Positions 40,052 through 49,732 of a stretch of DNA of 64,000 nt are shown here, piece by piece (position 1 is the first letter of the stretch; each line of letters opens with the position of its first letter). The translations under genes were made by a program, and so were the position numbers. Under the pieces are notes generated by a model that made no database searches, was not told the origin of the DNA, and was given only the letters and a program-made list of their open reading frames with translations. The DNA comes from Gammaproteobacteria bacterium 54_18_T64 (GTDB taxonomy: Bacteria > Pseudomonadota > Gammaproteobacteria > Pseudomonadales > Porticoccaceae). The stretch is taken from NCBI GenBank assembly GCA_002162825.1, contig MAAU01000059.1, positions 3,488 through 67,487 of the forward strand, read 5' to 3'.

Positions 40052-40606
40052 CTACTTGAGAGGTGATGACTGAAAATAATCTCGCGCCAGGTACAGGGCA
40101 GCAATCGAAATACCATCACTGACATCGGCTCGCGCCACCAGTTCGGCCAGGTTATCGAGAGGCCACTCCATAGTAGCCATCGGCTCCGGCTCATCCCCCG
40201 GTAGGGATTCCTCGTAGAGATCCCAGGCTACCAGTAGGTCGATGCTGCGTTCCATATAAGACGGCGTCAAATGGATGCTCTTCAAAAATCGCAACTCGCG
40301 AGCGCCCACACCGGCCTCCTCCTTTAATTCTCGATTGCCCGCCGTCAGGTTATCCTCCCCTGGATCAATGGCCCCCTTGGGCAAACCCCATTGATAGGCA
40401 TTAATACCGGCACTGTATTCCTGTACCAGTATCACCGAGCCCTGTGCCGTTAGCGGCACCACGGCGACTGCGCCATAACCCGACGACGCCAGGCGCTCGT
40501 ACGTGCGCTCCACGCCATTAGAAAAGCGTAAATCTAGTTGCTCAATTTGAAACAGGCGAGTCCGGGCAATGCGTTGTCGCTTCAAAACCAGGGGATTAGT
40601 CGGCAT
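40052..40606 (-). CDS. nudE: ADP compounds hydrolase NudE
   Basis: This 184-residue Nudix hydrolase cleaves ADP-ribose, AMP-containing dinucleotides and NADH. The Nudix box is complete (GAIDPGEDNL, then RELKEEAGV). Upstream, QEYSAGINAYQWGLPKG matches the NudE/ADPRase subgroup. Downstream, LTPSYMERSIDLLVA is the NudE-specific region. ATG 40606 has AAGGG upstream; a TTG two codons earlier is less likely. It is divergent from yrfG across an 81 bp gap that contains a palindrome. Confidence 0.93.
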   Translation of the reverse strand: MPTNPLVLKRQRIARTRLFQIEQLDLRFSNGVERTYERLASSGYGAVAVVPLTAQGSVILVQEYSAGINAYQWGLPKGAIDPGEDNLTAGNRELKEEAGVGARELRFLKSIHLTPSYMERSIDLLVAWDLYEESLPGDEPEPMATMEWPLDNLAELVARADVSDGISIAALYLARDYFQSSPLK

Positions 40607-40634
40607 ACTCAACCCTTATAGAGGTATTGGGCAT

Positions 40635-40656
40635 CTCTAAAAATGCATTTCTAGAG
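40635..40656. promoter_or_regulatory. 22-bp near-palindrome in nudE-yrfG gap
   Basis: The sequence CTCTA-A-AAATGCATTT-C-TAGAG is symmetric except for one mismatched pair and lies centrally in an 81 bp divergent intergenic region. The size and symmetry suit a dimeric repressor site acting on both genes, but no regulator is known. Confidence 0.35.
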
Positions 40657-40687
40657 TTGCCTCATTGATTCAGAGGTATTATCGACT

Positions 40688-41344
40688 ATGCTCGACTGGA
40701 ACACCATTGACACCGTACTGCTCGACATGGACGGCACCCTGCTCGACCTGCATTTTGATAACTTCTTCTGGCAGCATCATCTACCGGCCCGCTATGCGGA
40801 GCTTCACAAAATCGAGCCCGAGGCCGCACTCGACAAACTCTACCGGCGCTTTGAAGAAAAACGCAGCTCTATCGAATGGTACTGCACCGATTTCTGGTCG
40901 ACCGAACTCGGCCTCGACATCCCCGCGCTGAAAAAAGAGGTACAACACCTGATTGCCGAACGTCCCCATGTACGGCAGTTTTTAAGTGCCCTTGGCAGCA
41001 CCCATCGCCAACGCATTTTAATCACCAATGCCCACCGCGATAGTCTTAATCTGAAGCTCGACATTACCGGTATTGACGACCTACTCGACACTCTGATTTC
41101 GTCCCACGATTACAGTGTGCCAAAAGAATCGCCAACCTTTTGGGAAAGCCTTAGCCAACAAATTGACTTCGACCCGAAGCGCACACTCTTTATTGATGAC
41201 ACCGAAGATATGCTCAAAGCCGCTGAGAATTTTGGCATCGCCCACCTACTGTGTATCAGCCAACCCGACAGCAAAGTTCCACCGCGAAGTGATTTCAAGT
41301 ATCCCGCTGTTGAGAATTTCTCCGACCTACTGCCAATTAACTAA
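40688..41344 (+). CDS. yrfG: GMP/IMP nucleotidase, HAD family
   Basis: This 218-residue HAD-superfamily hydrolase is predicted to dephosphorylate GMP and IMP. Motif I DMDGTLLD (nucleophile Asp), motif II TNAH, motif III Lys in VPKESP and motif IV FIDDTEDM are all present. The conserved neighbourhood nudE-yrfG-hslR-hslO-pckA supports the name. ATG 40688 is the only sensible start. Confidence 0.92.
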   Translation: MLDWNTIDTVLLDMDGTLLDLHFDNFFWQHHLPARYAELHKIEPEAALDKLYRRFEEKRSSIEWYCTDFWSTELGLDIPALKKEVQHLIAERPHVRQFLSALGSTHRQRILITNAHRDSLNLKLDITGIDDLLDTLISSHDYSVPKESPTFWESLSQQIDFDPKRTLFIDDTEDMLKAAENFGIAHLLCISQPDSKVPPRSDFKYPAVENFSDLLPIN

Positions 41345-41375
41345 GGACTGCTGACCCCAGCATTCGACACAAAGT

Positions 41376-41774
41376 ATGACTGCCATGGAAAAAGTTCGCA
41401 TTGATAAATGGTTGTGGGCCGCCAGGTTTTTCAAAACTCGCGCCCTGGCCAAAGCGGCCATCGAAGGTGGCAAGGTACACATTGCCGGGCAGCGGGTGAA
41501 GGCCAGTAAAGAACTAAAGGTAGGTGCCGAACTCACCATTCGCCAGGGCTGGGACGAAAAGCACGTAAAGGTCGATACTCTCAGCGATAAGCGCAGAGGT
41601 GCACCCGAGGCCGCAGCGCTGTACAGTGAAACGGAGCAAAGCATCATCGAAAGAGAGAGACGGGCCGCCGAACGCAAGGCCGCAGGCAGTAGCCACTATC
41701 CGCCCGACCAGCGCCCCAACAAAAAACAACGGCGCCAAATTCATCGTTTTCAGCGCGAACAAGAACTCGACTAA
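41376..41774 (+). CDS. hslR: heat shock protein Hsp15, ribosome-associated
   Basis: This 132-residue RNA-binding protein has an N-terminal S4 domain (VRIDKWLWAARFFKTR, KVHIAGQRVKASKEL). It recycles stalled 50S subunits that still carry a nascent chain. The C-terminal third is very basic, as usual. The start may be ATG 41376 or the ATG three codons later. It lies 31 bp after yrfG and 136 bp before hslO. Confidence 0.94.
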   Translation: MTAMEKVRIDKWLWAARFFKTRALAKAAIEGGKVHIAGQRVKASKELKVGAELTIRQGWDEKHVKVDTLSDKRRGAPEAAALYSETEQSIIERERRAAERKAAGSSHYPPDQRPNKKQRRQIHRFQREQELD

Positions 41775-41910
41775 AAGGCCTTCCGTCCGACCGAGCCCTC
41801 TGGACAAAATTAGGCATTTTCCGTACATTGCAGCCCGGCTAAGCAAGCACCAAGCTGGCTTAAGCCATCAAGCACATCCCAGGTTCACCAATAAACCCAG
41901 CGGTAAAGTA

Positions 41911-42819
41911 ATGTCCAAACCCGACAATGACGTACTGCAGAGATTTCTCTTTGAACAGAGCGATGTGCGCGGCGAAATCGTCTCCCTGCAAGACAGCTAT
42001 CAGGCCGTACTCACCAACCACAGGCAATCGGGCCAAGGCATACCCGCCGCCATAGACACCCTGCTCGGCGAGTTTCTCAGCGCCGCCGCACTATTGAGCG
42101 CAACGCTCAAATTCGACGGCATTATCACCTTGCAGGCAAAACCCAAAAACGAGGGTGCGCTGAAGCTCATTATGGCCGACTGCACGCGCCACAACAATCT
42201 GCGCGCCGTTGCTCGTTACGAAGCCAGCAAAGCGCCGAGCGACGAGCAAGGCTGCGATTTTCGCTCACTGCTGGATGGCGGCTATCTGGTGATCACCATC
42301 GATCCAGCCAAAGGGAAGCGCTATCAAAGTGTGATCGCTATCGAGCACGACTCACTGAGCGCATGCCTGAATACCTATTTCCAGCAATCGGAACAACTAC
42401 CCACCCGCATATGGCTGGCCGCCGATGAACACAGAGCAGCTGGTCTGCTACTACAGGCCCTGCCCATTCAACTACAAAGCCTCGAACAACGTTCCGAACT
42501 TTGGCAGCATTTAAGCCTCCTGGCCGACACACTGAAAGCCGACGAGCAAGTAGCACTTAGCCATCAACAACAATTACATCGCCTGTTTCATCAAGAAGAA
42601 CTACAGCTCTTCGAGCCCACAGCCCTACAATTTTCCTGCAGTTGCTCGCGCAGCCGCACGGCCAATATGTTGATTAGCCTGGGAGAAAAAGAGATCCAGG
42701 CCATTTTCGAAGAACAGACGAGTATCGATGTTGGCTGTGAATTCTGCCACTACGTCTATCAATTTAGCGCCGAGCAAGCGGCACGGCTGTTTATCGACGA
42801 ACCACCGACCCTGCATTAA
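41911..42819 (+). CDS. hslO: redox-regulated chaperone Hsp33
   Basis: This 302-residue cytoplasmic holdase chaperone is activated by oxidation. The conserved N-terminal core is followed by the C-terminal zinc switch with four cysteines, CSC and CEFC (in SCSCSR and GCEFCHY); these ligands release zinc on oxidation. The ATG at 41911 matches the family's usual N-terminus; the open frame runs back to 41599 but overlaps hslR. A hydrophilic C-terminus completes the protein. Confidence 0.95.
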   Translation: MSKPDNDVLQRFLFEQSDVRGEIVSLQDSYQAVLTNHRQSGQGIPAAIDTLLGEFLSAAALLSATLKFDGIITLQAKPKNEGALKLIMADCTRHNNLRAVARYEASKAPSDEQGCDFRSLLDGGYLVITIDPAKGKRYQSVIAIEHDSLSACLNTYFQQSEQLPTRIWLAADEHRAAGLLLQALPIQLQSLEQRSELWQHLSLLADTLKADEQVALSHQQQLHRLFHQEELQLFEPTALQFSCSCSRSRTANMLISLGEKEIQAIFEEQTSIDVGCEFCHYVYQFSAEQAARLFIDEPPTLH

Positions 42820-42856
42820 GGCCGTCGTTTTTTCCCTTCGCCACGGGACACTTTTC

Positions 42857-42865
42857 TGGCATAAT
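42857..42865 (+). promoter_or_regulatory. possible extended -10 promoter for pckA
   Basis: TGGCATAAT fits an extended -10 (TGn then CATAAT) 66 bp before the pckA start codon. The -35 position has only a weak TTCGCC-like match. Confidence 0.35.
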
Positions 42866-42931
42866 TGGCGCCCTTTTTTGCACGACCCAGATAGCGCGCT
42901 ATCCCTTGAACCGTTCACAGGATTGAAACTA

Positions 42932-44491
42932 ATGACCGACTTTGATACTTCCGCGGCAACCATCTACACCGACCTGAGTTCCGCTGAACTGATCGAGCAA
43001 TCCCTCCAACGCAAGGAAGGTGTGCTCACCCACACAGGCGCTCTGCGCACGGAGACCGGCCAGCACACTGGCCGCTCGCCCGCCGACCGCTTTATCGTCG
43101 AAGAGCCCAGCACCAGCGACGCCATCAACTGGGGTCCGGTCAACCGCCCCTTCCCCCAGGACAAGTTCGACGCCCTGTGGGATCGCGTTGAATCTTACAT
43201 CGCCGGCGTCGACCGCTTTATTTCCTATCTGCATATCGGCCAGGACAAAGAACATTACATCCCCGCCAAGGTCACCACCGAGACGGCCTGGCACAACCTG
43301 TTCGCCAGAAACATGTTTATCCGCACCGAGCAATACAATCCTGCGAGTAAAGAGGGCTGGCAAATTCTCCACGCCGCTAACTTCGTTTGCGAGCCCGAGC
43401 GCGATGGCACCACCAGTAGTGGTGTTGTGGTCATCAACTTCGCCCAACGCAAAGTACTGCTTGCGGGTATGAAGTACGCCGGTGAAATGAAGAAGAGCAT
43501 GTTCTCGGTACAAAACTTTCTGCTACCCGAGAAAGACGTGATGCCCATGCACTGCGCCGCCAATGTTGGTGAAAACGGCGATGTGGCCCTGTTTTTCGGA
43601 CTCTCCGGCACCGGTAAAACCACCCTTTCGGCCGACCCCTTGCGCTATCTTATTGGCGATGACGAGCACGGCTGGAGCAAGGGCGCCGTGTTCAATCTCG
43701 AGGGCGGCTGCTACGCCAAGACCATCGACCTCAGCCAGAAGAATGAGCCGGTAATCTGGGATGCCATTCGCTTCGGTGCCATTGTCGAAAACGTCGTACT
43801 CAACGACCAGCGCGAGCCCGACTACTGCGATACCTCGCTGACCGAAAACGGTCGCTGCAGCTATCCGCTGGAACACGTTGAAATGCGCTCCGATAAAAAC
43901 CGCGCCGGCGAGCCCAAGCACATCATGTTCCTCACCTGCGACGTCACAGGCGTCTTACCCCCCGTATCCATCCTGTCAAAAGAAGCGGCGGCCTATCACT
44001 TCCTCAGCGGTTACACCGCACGCGTGGGCTCCACTGAGCTCGGTGGCGAGTCCGGTATCAACCCCACGTTCTCAGCCTGTTTCGGCGCTCCCTTCATGCC
44101 TCGACCCGCCGGTGTTTACGCCGAGTTACTGATGAAGCGTATTGAAGATTTTGGCAGTAAAGTCTACCTGGTTAACACCGGCTGGACCGGCGGTGCAGGC
44201 GGTGCCAACGGCAGCGGCTCGCGCTTCCCCATCCCCGTCACTCGCGCCATCATCACCGCCATTCAAAACGGCGATCTGGAGACAGCCGAGACCGCACAGC
44301 TGCCCCACTTAAACCTCGAGTTCCCCGTCGAGGTATCCGGTGTCGACAAGAGCTACCTCAACCCACGTGCGGCCTGGGCCGATCAAGCCGCCTACGACGA
44401 GCAAGCGAGTAAACTGGCAGGGCTGTTTGTACAAAACTTTAAAACCTTCGATGTCTCCGATGACATCAACAACGCCGGACCCAGCATATAG
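42932..44491 (+). CDS. pckA: ATP-dependent phosphoenolpyruvate carboxykinase
   Basis: This 519-residue gluconeogenic enzyme converts oxaloacetate and ATP to PEP, CO2 and ADP. The kinase-type P-loop [11 protein letters not shown], the upstream substrate motif RSPADRFIV and the metal-binding IGDDEHGW are present. The ATG at 42932 is preceded by AGGA; the frame extends upstream into the end of hslO but without a better start. A perfect hairpin terminator follows 44 bp after the stop. The gene suggests growth on acids or lipids. Confidence 0.97.
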   Translation: MTDFDTSAATIYTDLSSAELIEQSLQRKEGVLTHTGALRTETGQHTGRSPADRFIVEEPSTSDAINWGPVNRPFPQDKFDALWDRVESYIAGVDRFISYLHIGQDKEHYIPAKVTTETAWHNLFARNMFIRTEQYNPASKEGWQILHAANFVCEPERDGTTSSGVVVINFAQRKVLLAGMKYAGEMKKSMFSVQNFLLPEKDVMPMHCAANVGENGDVALFFGLSGTGKTTLSADPLRYLIGDDEHGWSKGAVFNLEGGCYAKTIDLSQKNEPVIWDAIRFGAIVENVVLNDQREPDYCDTSLTENGRCSYPLEHVEMRSDKNRAGEPKHIMFLTCDVTGVLPPVSILSKEAAAYHFLSGYTARVGSTELGGESGINPTFSACFGAPFMPRPAGVYAELLMKRIEDFGSKVYLVNTGWTGGAGGANGSGSRFPIPVTRAIITAIQNGDLETAETAQLPHLNLEFPVEVSGVDKSYLNPRAAWADQAAYDEQASKLAGLFVQNFKTFDVSDDINNAGPSI

Positions 44492-44535
44492 GGTGCGCGA
44501 TGACAGCCCCTTAGCCCGTAAGGGATAAAAAATAA

Positions 44536-44574
44536 GGCATAAAAAAAGCACCGGCAAGGTGCTTTTTTTATGCC
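44536..44574. terminator. bidirectional rho-independent terminator
   Basis: This is a 17-bp perfect inverted repeat (arm GGCATAAAAAAAGCACC) with a five-base loop. An A-run lies on one side and a T-run on the other. It serves pckA on plus and hemY on minus, between two convergent genes. Confidence 0.92.
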
Positions 44575-44593
44575 TGCCAAACGCTCAAGGATA

Positions 44594-45823
44594 TTAAGCC
44601 CGCACCATTAGCTGTGTCTCACCACCAGTCACCGCGAGCAAACCCTGACGATAAAACTGCAGGCTTTTGTCGTGCTCACCCAGGCGCCCCATCACTTCCG
44701 CCAGCTCAGCATAAATTTCAGAGCGGCTATCGAGCTCCAGCGCAGCCTCTAAATAGTCTCGGGCCTTGCCCCATAATTCACCTCGTTGGCACAACCGCGC
44801 CAACGCCAGCAGCAGGTCGGGGTTATCCGGCTGCGCCTTGAACCAAGTCTCCGCTGTCTTCAGCTGCTGGGCGGCAAGCTCGCCACCAAGTAGCCCATAG
44901 CTGGTCAATAGTTCCTTGTCCCAGCCTTTTGTAATGGCTCGGCGCAGTTCTTTTTCAGCCTGAACCGGCTCACCAAGCTGGCTCAACAGGGCTGCATGGT
45001 GGGCGATAAGTACCGGCACCGAACGCAAGGATTTTGCGGTTCGCCCCCACAGATCGACCAGCGCCTGCTTATTCGACGCCATGTCTGGGCCGAGGTTTTT
45101 GGCGAGAGCAGTCAACTGCTGGGCGCGAATCGATATTTCCAGCTGGCGCAGCGCCTCATCACCCAGTACTTTGTTAGCCCGCAAGTCTGCCAGGAGCTTT
45201 TCCAGCTGATCCCACTGCTGCAAATTTCTGTAACTTCTTTCAAGTAAACTGAGTATGTAGGGGTGTGTTGGATGGCGCCCGTGCAAAAGCTCTAACATTG
45301 GCAAGGCCTCTTCGTAGTCACCTTTGCCAACTAGCAATCGCACACGCGTCAAAGCCACCGCCAACTCATTGCGCGAGTCCGCTTTTTCCGCCAGAGCCAA
45401 GAGCTGGTTGACCTCCTCCTCATTGCCCAGCTCCGCCGCCGCCCCCGCCGCACCCAGGTAATTGATAAGAGCGAGTTCAGAACCTGCCGCCGTCTTTGTT
45501 AGCAGCTTGCAGGCCGATGCCCAGCGCCCCTCGGCCAGATCCAGTAAACCCCTATAGGTTAACTGGCTATTTTTGTGTTGTTTTTTAGCCTGCCAATTCC
45601 GGCTCAGGTGTAAGCCAGGCAAGACTAAGGCACGGATCAAACTAAGTAATATACGAAATAGCAGCCACAACGCCAACACAGCCAGAACCCCCGTCCAAAG
45701 GGTAAATTGCAGCGCCGTTGTACCAAGGGAAATCACTACAAAACCGGGGAATTGCCCGATCAACCAATAAAGGGAACTGCCGAATAGGGTAGCTAGGAGC
45801 AATAGCACAATTGAAATTCTCAC
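44594..45823 (-). CDS. hemY: HemY-like TPR membrane protein
   Basis: This 409-residue inner-membrane protein is of the hemCDXY cluster. Two N-terminal membrane helices (about 4-24 and 38-64) are followed by TPR-like helical repeats to the C-terminus. Its role in heme synthesis is structural or regulatory and not a known reaction; it is unrelated to Gram-positive protoporphyrinogen oxidase of the same name. GTG 45823 is chosen because GGAGGG lies nine bases upstream. A TTG at 45832 would sit directly on that site. Confidence 0.9.
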   Translation of the reverse strand: MRISIVLLLLATLFGSSLYWLIGQFPGFVVISLGTTALQFTLWTGVLAVLALWLLFRILLSLIRALVLPGLHLSRNWQAKKQHKNSQLTYRGLLDLAEGRWASACKLLTKTAAGSELALINYLGAAGAAAELGNEEEVNQLLALAEKADSRNELAVALTRVRLLVGKGDYEEALPMLELLHGRHPTHPYILSLLERSYRNLQQWDQLEKLLADLRANKVLGDEALRQLEISIRAQQLTALAKNLGPDMASNKQALVDLWGRTAKSLRSVPVLIAHHAALLSQLGEPVQAEKELRRAITKGWDKELLTSYGLLGGELAAQQLKTAETWFKAQPDNPDLLLALARLCQRGELWGKARDYLEAALELDSRSEIYAELAEVMGRLGEHDKSLQFYRQGLLAVTGGETQLMVRA

Positions 45824-45828
45824 GGCTA

Positions 45829-46983
45829 TCAACCCTCCAAACCGTCAGACCGACTCTCGTGTGCCCTGCGATAGTCACGTAGGGCATAAAGCGAAGCGCT
45901 AATATCGGGTAGAGCCTGTTCTACCACTTCGCTCTGTAATTCTTTCAGCTCTTCGATAATGGCTCGCGAATCTTCATTAGCGGTGAAATTTTCACCAATA
46001 ACCCTTGCCGCACGAACAAGACTCGTGCGATAAATGACCTGCTCTTCACGCAACAGAGCTTGCTGGGCATTGCCAAGAGCAATAAATAAACGATCCCGCA
46101 ATTGAGCCTCCCTTTCAAGCGTCATTAGCGGTGCCAGTGGCTGCTCAAGAGAACGCACATAAAAATGCCTCGCGATAAAGCCCTGACTGGCGCTGCGAAC
46201 ATTCTGCCAGAAATGCTGATACCAGGGGCCTTCGAGCAATATGGTATCAGGGAGCTCCGCATCAGAGGCATCACTCTTCGGTGCCTGATCGGCCGCCAAG
46301 CCTCGCACCGGTAAGGCCGGAAAAGTCATCATCAAATCGGACAAGGTGCCGATGCGCAGGAAAAGACCCTCGCGATCAATCACCGAGGTGCGGCGTAGCG
46401 CCGCAATATTTCCTGACAGGGTTTTACGTATCGCGATCAGTCCCGGGTCATCCAGTTGTGCCAACACCTGGTCCGCCGCTTCAAGTAAGGTTTGGGCGCC
46501 CTGGGGTCGGCGCTCAACCAGTAAACGCTGATTGGCCAGGCGAATTAAAAACTCCGCTTCATCCAGTAAAAGCTTGCCTCGACCCGTATTACTCTTACTT
46601 TCAAGCAAGGCTAACTGGGCCTGCTGTTCTTGCTGCAAGACGGCAAGCTGACGCTCAAAACTGGCAACTAACCGCTCCTGTTCTGCTGCTTTGCGGGCCA
46701 TGTCTTGCCGTACATTCCCAATTAACATGGTCTGCCCTTCGGCAACTTTGAGAATCGCGGCGCGCTCCACCCACAAGGTTTGACCAAACCAGGCCAAAGC
46801 ACTGCCACCGGTAATAACGAGCAACAATAAAAATAGCGTGAGCCAACGCCAAGCTCTACCGGTGGCAGGTTTTTTCGTTTTACCCTCAGCCTTAGCGGCT
46901 GTCTTACTTTGCGATTTAGTCTCGGCCACGGAGCCGGCCTGCGTTTTTCCCTGCGTTTCCGCAGCTTGATTTTTGTTATCCAC
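45829..46983 (-). CDS. hemX: HemX-like membrane protein
   Basis: This 384-residue protein has a hydrophilic, Lys/Ala/Gln-rich cytoplasmic tail (1-44), one membrane helix (about 46-66), a periplasmic coiled coil (to about 130) and a conserved globular part. It is often annotated as uroporphyrinogen-III C-methyltransferase, but no methyltransferase motif is visible, so a scaffold or regulatory role is more cautious. The start codon is GTG (46983). It follows hemD by 56 bp. Confidence 0.88.
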   Translation of the reverse strand: MDNKNQAAETQGKTQAGSVAETKSQSKTAAKAEGKTKKPATGRAWRWLTLFLLLLVITGGSALAWFGQTLWVERAAILKVAEGQTMLIGNVRQDMARKAAEQERLVASFERQLAVLQQEQQAQLALLESKSNTGRGKLLLDEAEFLIRLANQRLLVERRPQGAQTLLEAADQVLAQLDDPGLIAIRKTLSGNIAALRRTSVIDREGLFLRIGTLSDLMMTFPALPVRGLAADQAPKSDASDAELPDTILLEGPWYQHFWQNVRSASQGFIARHFYVRSLEQPLAPLMTLEREAQLRDRLFIALGNAQQALLREEQVIYRTSLVRAARVIGENFTANEDSRAIIEELKELQSEVVEQALPDISASLYALRDYRRAHESRSDGLEG

Positions 46984-47039
46984 CCGTCATCCCGCTATTC
47001 AATCAATATTATTTTCAACTTACTAGACCAGCTAAGTCG

Positions 47040-47864
47040 TTACCGGGCCGGAGTGTAACAGTCCAGTACACTCTGCTCCATGTCTTGCACCAGAGCACTA
47101 GAGGCAAGGTGTATCGAGCGAAAGCCCCTGCCCCGCGCCAAAGTTTCCACGCGAACGCTGGGCACGACAATGGGCAAATTTTTCAAACGGCTCAGGTGAG
47201 CCTCAGGCACGATCTCAAGTAGAGCCGCGAGTATCTGCCCACTGTAAATAAGTAACAGCGGGCTCTGTGCCTGTATCAATTCGACAATGCTATGACTATG
47301 GCATGCCTCGACGACTCGGCCATATAGTTCACAGCAATCGACTTTTGCCCCCCGCTCCCGCAAGGTCTTCTCAAGCAGGTCGCGACCCTGCCCACCCCTG
47401 AAAATAAGGATTTTCTGGCCCTCTACGGTTTTTAAGGCCGACAGTGCTAACAAAGCCTCACTGGTGTAACCCGATGTTGGTACGCTGACTGGTACACCTT
47501 GCTCCAGCATAGGCTGGGCGGAGGTCGGTCCTACCGCAAAATAGTCAACACCCACAGGCAACATCGGCCAATAGCGGTCCAGCCAGTACCAGGCCGAGCG
47601 CGCTGCATGCTGGCTGACGATGATGGCTTTGTCGTACTCGGAAAAGGCCATCACCTGTCGCTTAACCTGTTCATTATCAGCCCCTACCGCCTCGATTTTG
47701 ATGACCGGGTAGTGGTGGCAGATAGCGCCCAACCTTGCAAGGCGAGCCATTAAGGAATCTTGCTTTTGGAATCCCGCGAGAGGCGCCCCGGCGGTTTGAT
47801 CGAAGGTATAAGGCGCTGAACTCGCGCGCAGGCTAAGAATATGCCGACCGCTCAGGGCCGGCAT
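47040..47864 (-). CDS. hemD: uroporphyrinogen-III synthase
   Basis: This 274-residue enzyme closes the tetrapyrrole ring with inversion of ring D. The protein family is poorly conserved in sequence. Here the two alpha/beta halves, the VGPTSA segment (about 112-117), the FRGGQGRDLL motif and the position directly behind hemC support the name. The first 25 residues carry a longer hydrophilic insert than usual (SSAPYTFDQTAGAPLAGFQK). ATG 47864 is one base after the hemC stop. Confidence 0.93.
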   Translation of the reverse strand: MPALSGRHILSLRASSAPYTFDQTAGAPLAGFQKQDSLMARLARLGAICHHYPVIKIEAVGADNEQVKRQVMAFSEYDKAIIVSQHAARSAWYWLDRYWPMLPVGVDYFAVGPTSAQPMLEQGVPVSVPTSGYTSEALLALSALKTVEGQKILIFRGGQGRDLLEKTLRERGAKVDCCELYGRVVEACHSHSIVELIQAQSPLLLIYSGQILAALLEIVPEAHLSRLKNLPIVVPSVRVETLARGRGFRSIHLASSALVQDMEQSVLDCYTPAR

Positions 47865-47865
47865 A

Positions 47866-48801
47866 TCAGGGTGCCGTAATGGCCGAGAGGATTTTATCCG
47901 CTCCTCGTGCCAATAGACGCCGAGCTAGCTCAATACCGAGTTGCTCGGCAGATTCTATAGCGCCGGTGATGTCCTCACGCAACATCACACTGCCATCGAG
48001 CGAACCCACCAGAGCCCGGAGGTAGAGTTGATCAGCACTCAGTTCGGCATAACAGGCTATTGGCACCTGGCAGCCCCCCTCCAGCTCACGATTGACTGCC
48101 CTTTCGGCGGCTACTCGAGCAGCGGTATCCGGGTGGTGTAGGACGCTTAATAAACTCTGTGTTTGCTCATCAGCGGCGCGGCACTCTATACCTACCGCAC
48201 CCTGCCCCCCAGCTGGCAATGACTGGCTCACAGGGATGCGTTGGGTAATTCTATCGGCCATATCAAGCCGTAGTAAACCCGCAGTCGCCAGAATAATACC
48301 GTCATACTCAGCCGCATCCAGTCGTGCCAGGCGGGTGTTGACGTTACCCCGCAAATCAAGCACGTCGAGTTGGGGATAACTTTCCATCAGTTGGCATTGG
48401 CGCCGCATGCTACTGGTGCCGACGCGGGCACCCGTGGGCAACTCATCAATACTGCGGAAGTGATTGGAGACGAAGGCATCACGAGGGTCTTCCCGCTCGC
48501 AGATCACCGGCAGAACCAGACCCGGTGGCAGGGCCATTGGCACATCCTTCATCGAATGCACCGCAATATCGGCCCGCCCCTCCAGTAATGCGACTTCGAG
48601 TTCTTTAACAAAGAGCCCCTTACCGCCAATTTTAGCCAGTGGCGTATCGAGAATCTTATCGCCCTGAGTGGTCATACCTATGATTTCTACACTAAGCCCC
48701 GCATGGGCCTGCATCAAGGCATCCCGAACAAAGTGCGCCTGCCACAGGGCCAGGGGACTTTTTCGGGTGGCGATACGCAAAATAGGCATGGACTCACTCA
48801 T
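47866..48801 (-). CDS. hemC: hydroxymethylbilane synthase
   Basis: This 311-residue enzyme polymerises four porphobilinogen units. The dipyrromethane cofactor Cys is visible in [11 protein letters not shown] near residue 240. The N-terminal [14 protein letters not shown] and HSMKDVP motifs are intact. A start at the ATG four codons later (MPILRIATR) is also possible. It is the first gene of hemCDXY and lies 186 bp downstream of algR. Confidence 0.97.
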   Translation of the reverse strand: MSESMPILRIATRKSPLALWQAHFVRDALMQAHAGLSVEIIGMTTQGDKILDTPLAKIGGKGLFVKELEVALLEGRADIAVHSMKDVPMALPPGLVLPVICEREDPRDAFVSNHFRSIDELPTGARVGTSSMRRQCQLMESYPQLDVLDLRGNVNTRLARLDAAEYDGIILATAGLLRLDMADRITQRIPVSQSLPAGGQGAVGIECRAADEQTQSLLSVLHHPDTAARVAAERAVNRELEGGCQVPIACYAELSADQLYLRALVGSLDGSVMLREDITGAIESAEQLGIELARRLLARGADKILSAITAP

Positions 48802-48987
48802 TCGTTGAGGAACGGATTACTATCAAAATACCCGCGCCAAAACGAACGAGGTATTAAGGCCCATAATATTAACAGATGCGAGACACTAAATTAGCTAGGG
48901 GCGACGAGAATAGCCACCGCGACTCGACCCGACAGCGGCCAACAAGGAAGTTGTTGAGAAACAAAAAAGCGAACGGGACCCTACTTA

Positions 48988-49725
48988 TCAGATTTGCTCA
49001 AGCAAACGACGCACCGAGGTAATATGGCGACGGCTCACCTGGGGCTTGATATCCAGCTCTTTTAGGCGCACAAAGCAGTGGCCCTCACTGTCTCGCTCCA
49101 GGCCTTCAATGTGTAGTACCGAGACTAGCGCATTGCGATGGATACGCACAAAGCGCCCCTCAAATTCGCCTTCCAGCTCCTTCAAGGTATCATCCAGCAA
49201 GGCCTCACCACCTGTGTGGTAGGCGGTCACATATTTGTGATCGGCCTGAAAAAGGCGAACATCGCTAATTGGAATGAGGTCTATCTCACCTCTGTTTTTC
49301 GACGCCAGGTGAGTGCGCCCGCCCTCACCAATAACGACTGTATCTTGCAGGCTGTTAAGCTGGGCCTTGTTAACACGCCCAGTTCGACCCAACGCCGCGT
49401 CCAGGTCCGCCTGCTTTACCGGCTTTAACAAATAACCAATGGCCTGGGATGAAAAGGCCTCTATCGCATAGTCTTCATAGGCGGTACAGAAAATAACTGC
49501 CGGAGGGGGCTCTAATTCGGCCAAGTGCTGAGCCGCCGCAATACCATCCATTCCGGGCATGCGCACGTCCATCAACACCACATCGGGGTTTGACTCACGG
49601 GCACACTGAATTGCCTGCTGACCATTTTCAGCCATGGCGACGACATTAAAATCCGGCATCGCGGCAACCATGCGCTGTAGGCGGTCGCGCGCCAGGGGCT
49701 CATCATCAACGATCAAAACATTCAT
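48988..49725 (-). CDS. algR: LytTR response regulator AlgR
   Basis: This 245-residue response regulator has a receiver domain (acid pocket D7, D8; phospho-acceptor D53 in VLMDVRMPG; Lys in YLLKPVK) and a C-terminal LytTR DNA-binding domain (FVRIHRNALVSV). In Pseudomonas AlgR controls alginate, twitching and virulence genes, and the pil genes here would be plausible targets. It overlaps nothing and follows algZ by seven bases, so the two form an operon. Confidence 0.93.
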   Translation of the reverse strand: MNVLIVDDEPLARDRLQRMVAAMPDFNVVAMAENGQQAIQCARESNPDVVLMDVRMPGMDGIAAAQHLAELEPPPAVIFCTAYEDYAIEAFSSQAIGYLLKPVKQADLDAALGRTGRVNKAQLNSLQDTVVIGEGGRTHLASKNRGEIDLIPISDVRLFQADHKYVTAYHTGGEALLDDTLKELEGEFEGRFVRIHRNALVSVLHIEGLERDSEGHCFVRLKELDIKPQVSRRHITSVRRLLEQI

Positions 49726-49732
49726 AAAAATC

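Noticed and set aside
42929..43513. 194-codon open frame antisense to pckA
   Set aside because: pckA is unambiguous over the whole stretch; the reverse frame has no recognisable domain.
45829..46983. HemX as an active uroporphyrinogen-III methyltransferase
   Set aside because: No SAM-binding or methyltransferase motif is visible; the protein is a single-pass coiled-coil type and the name is only historical.
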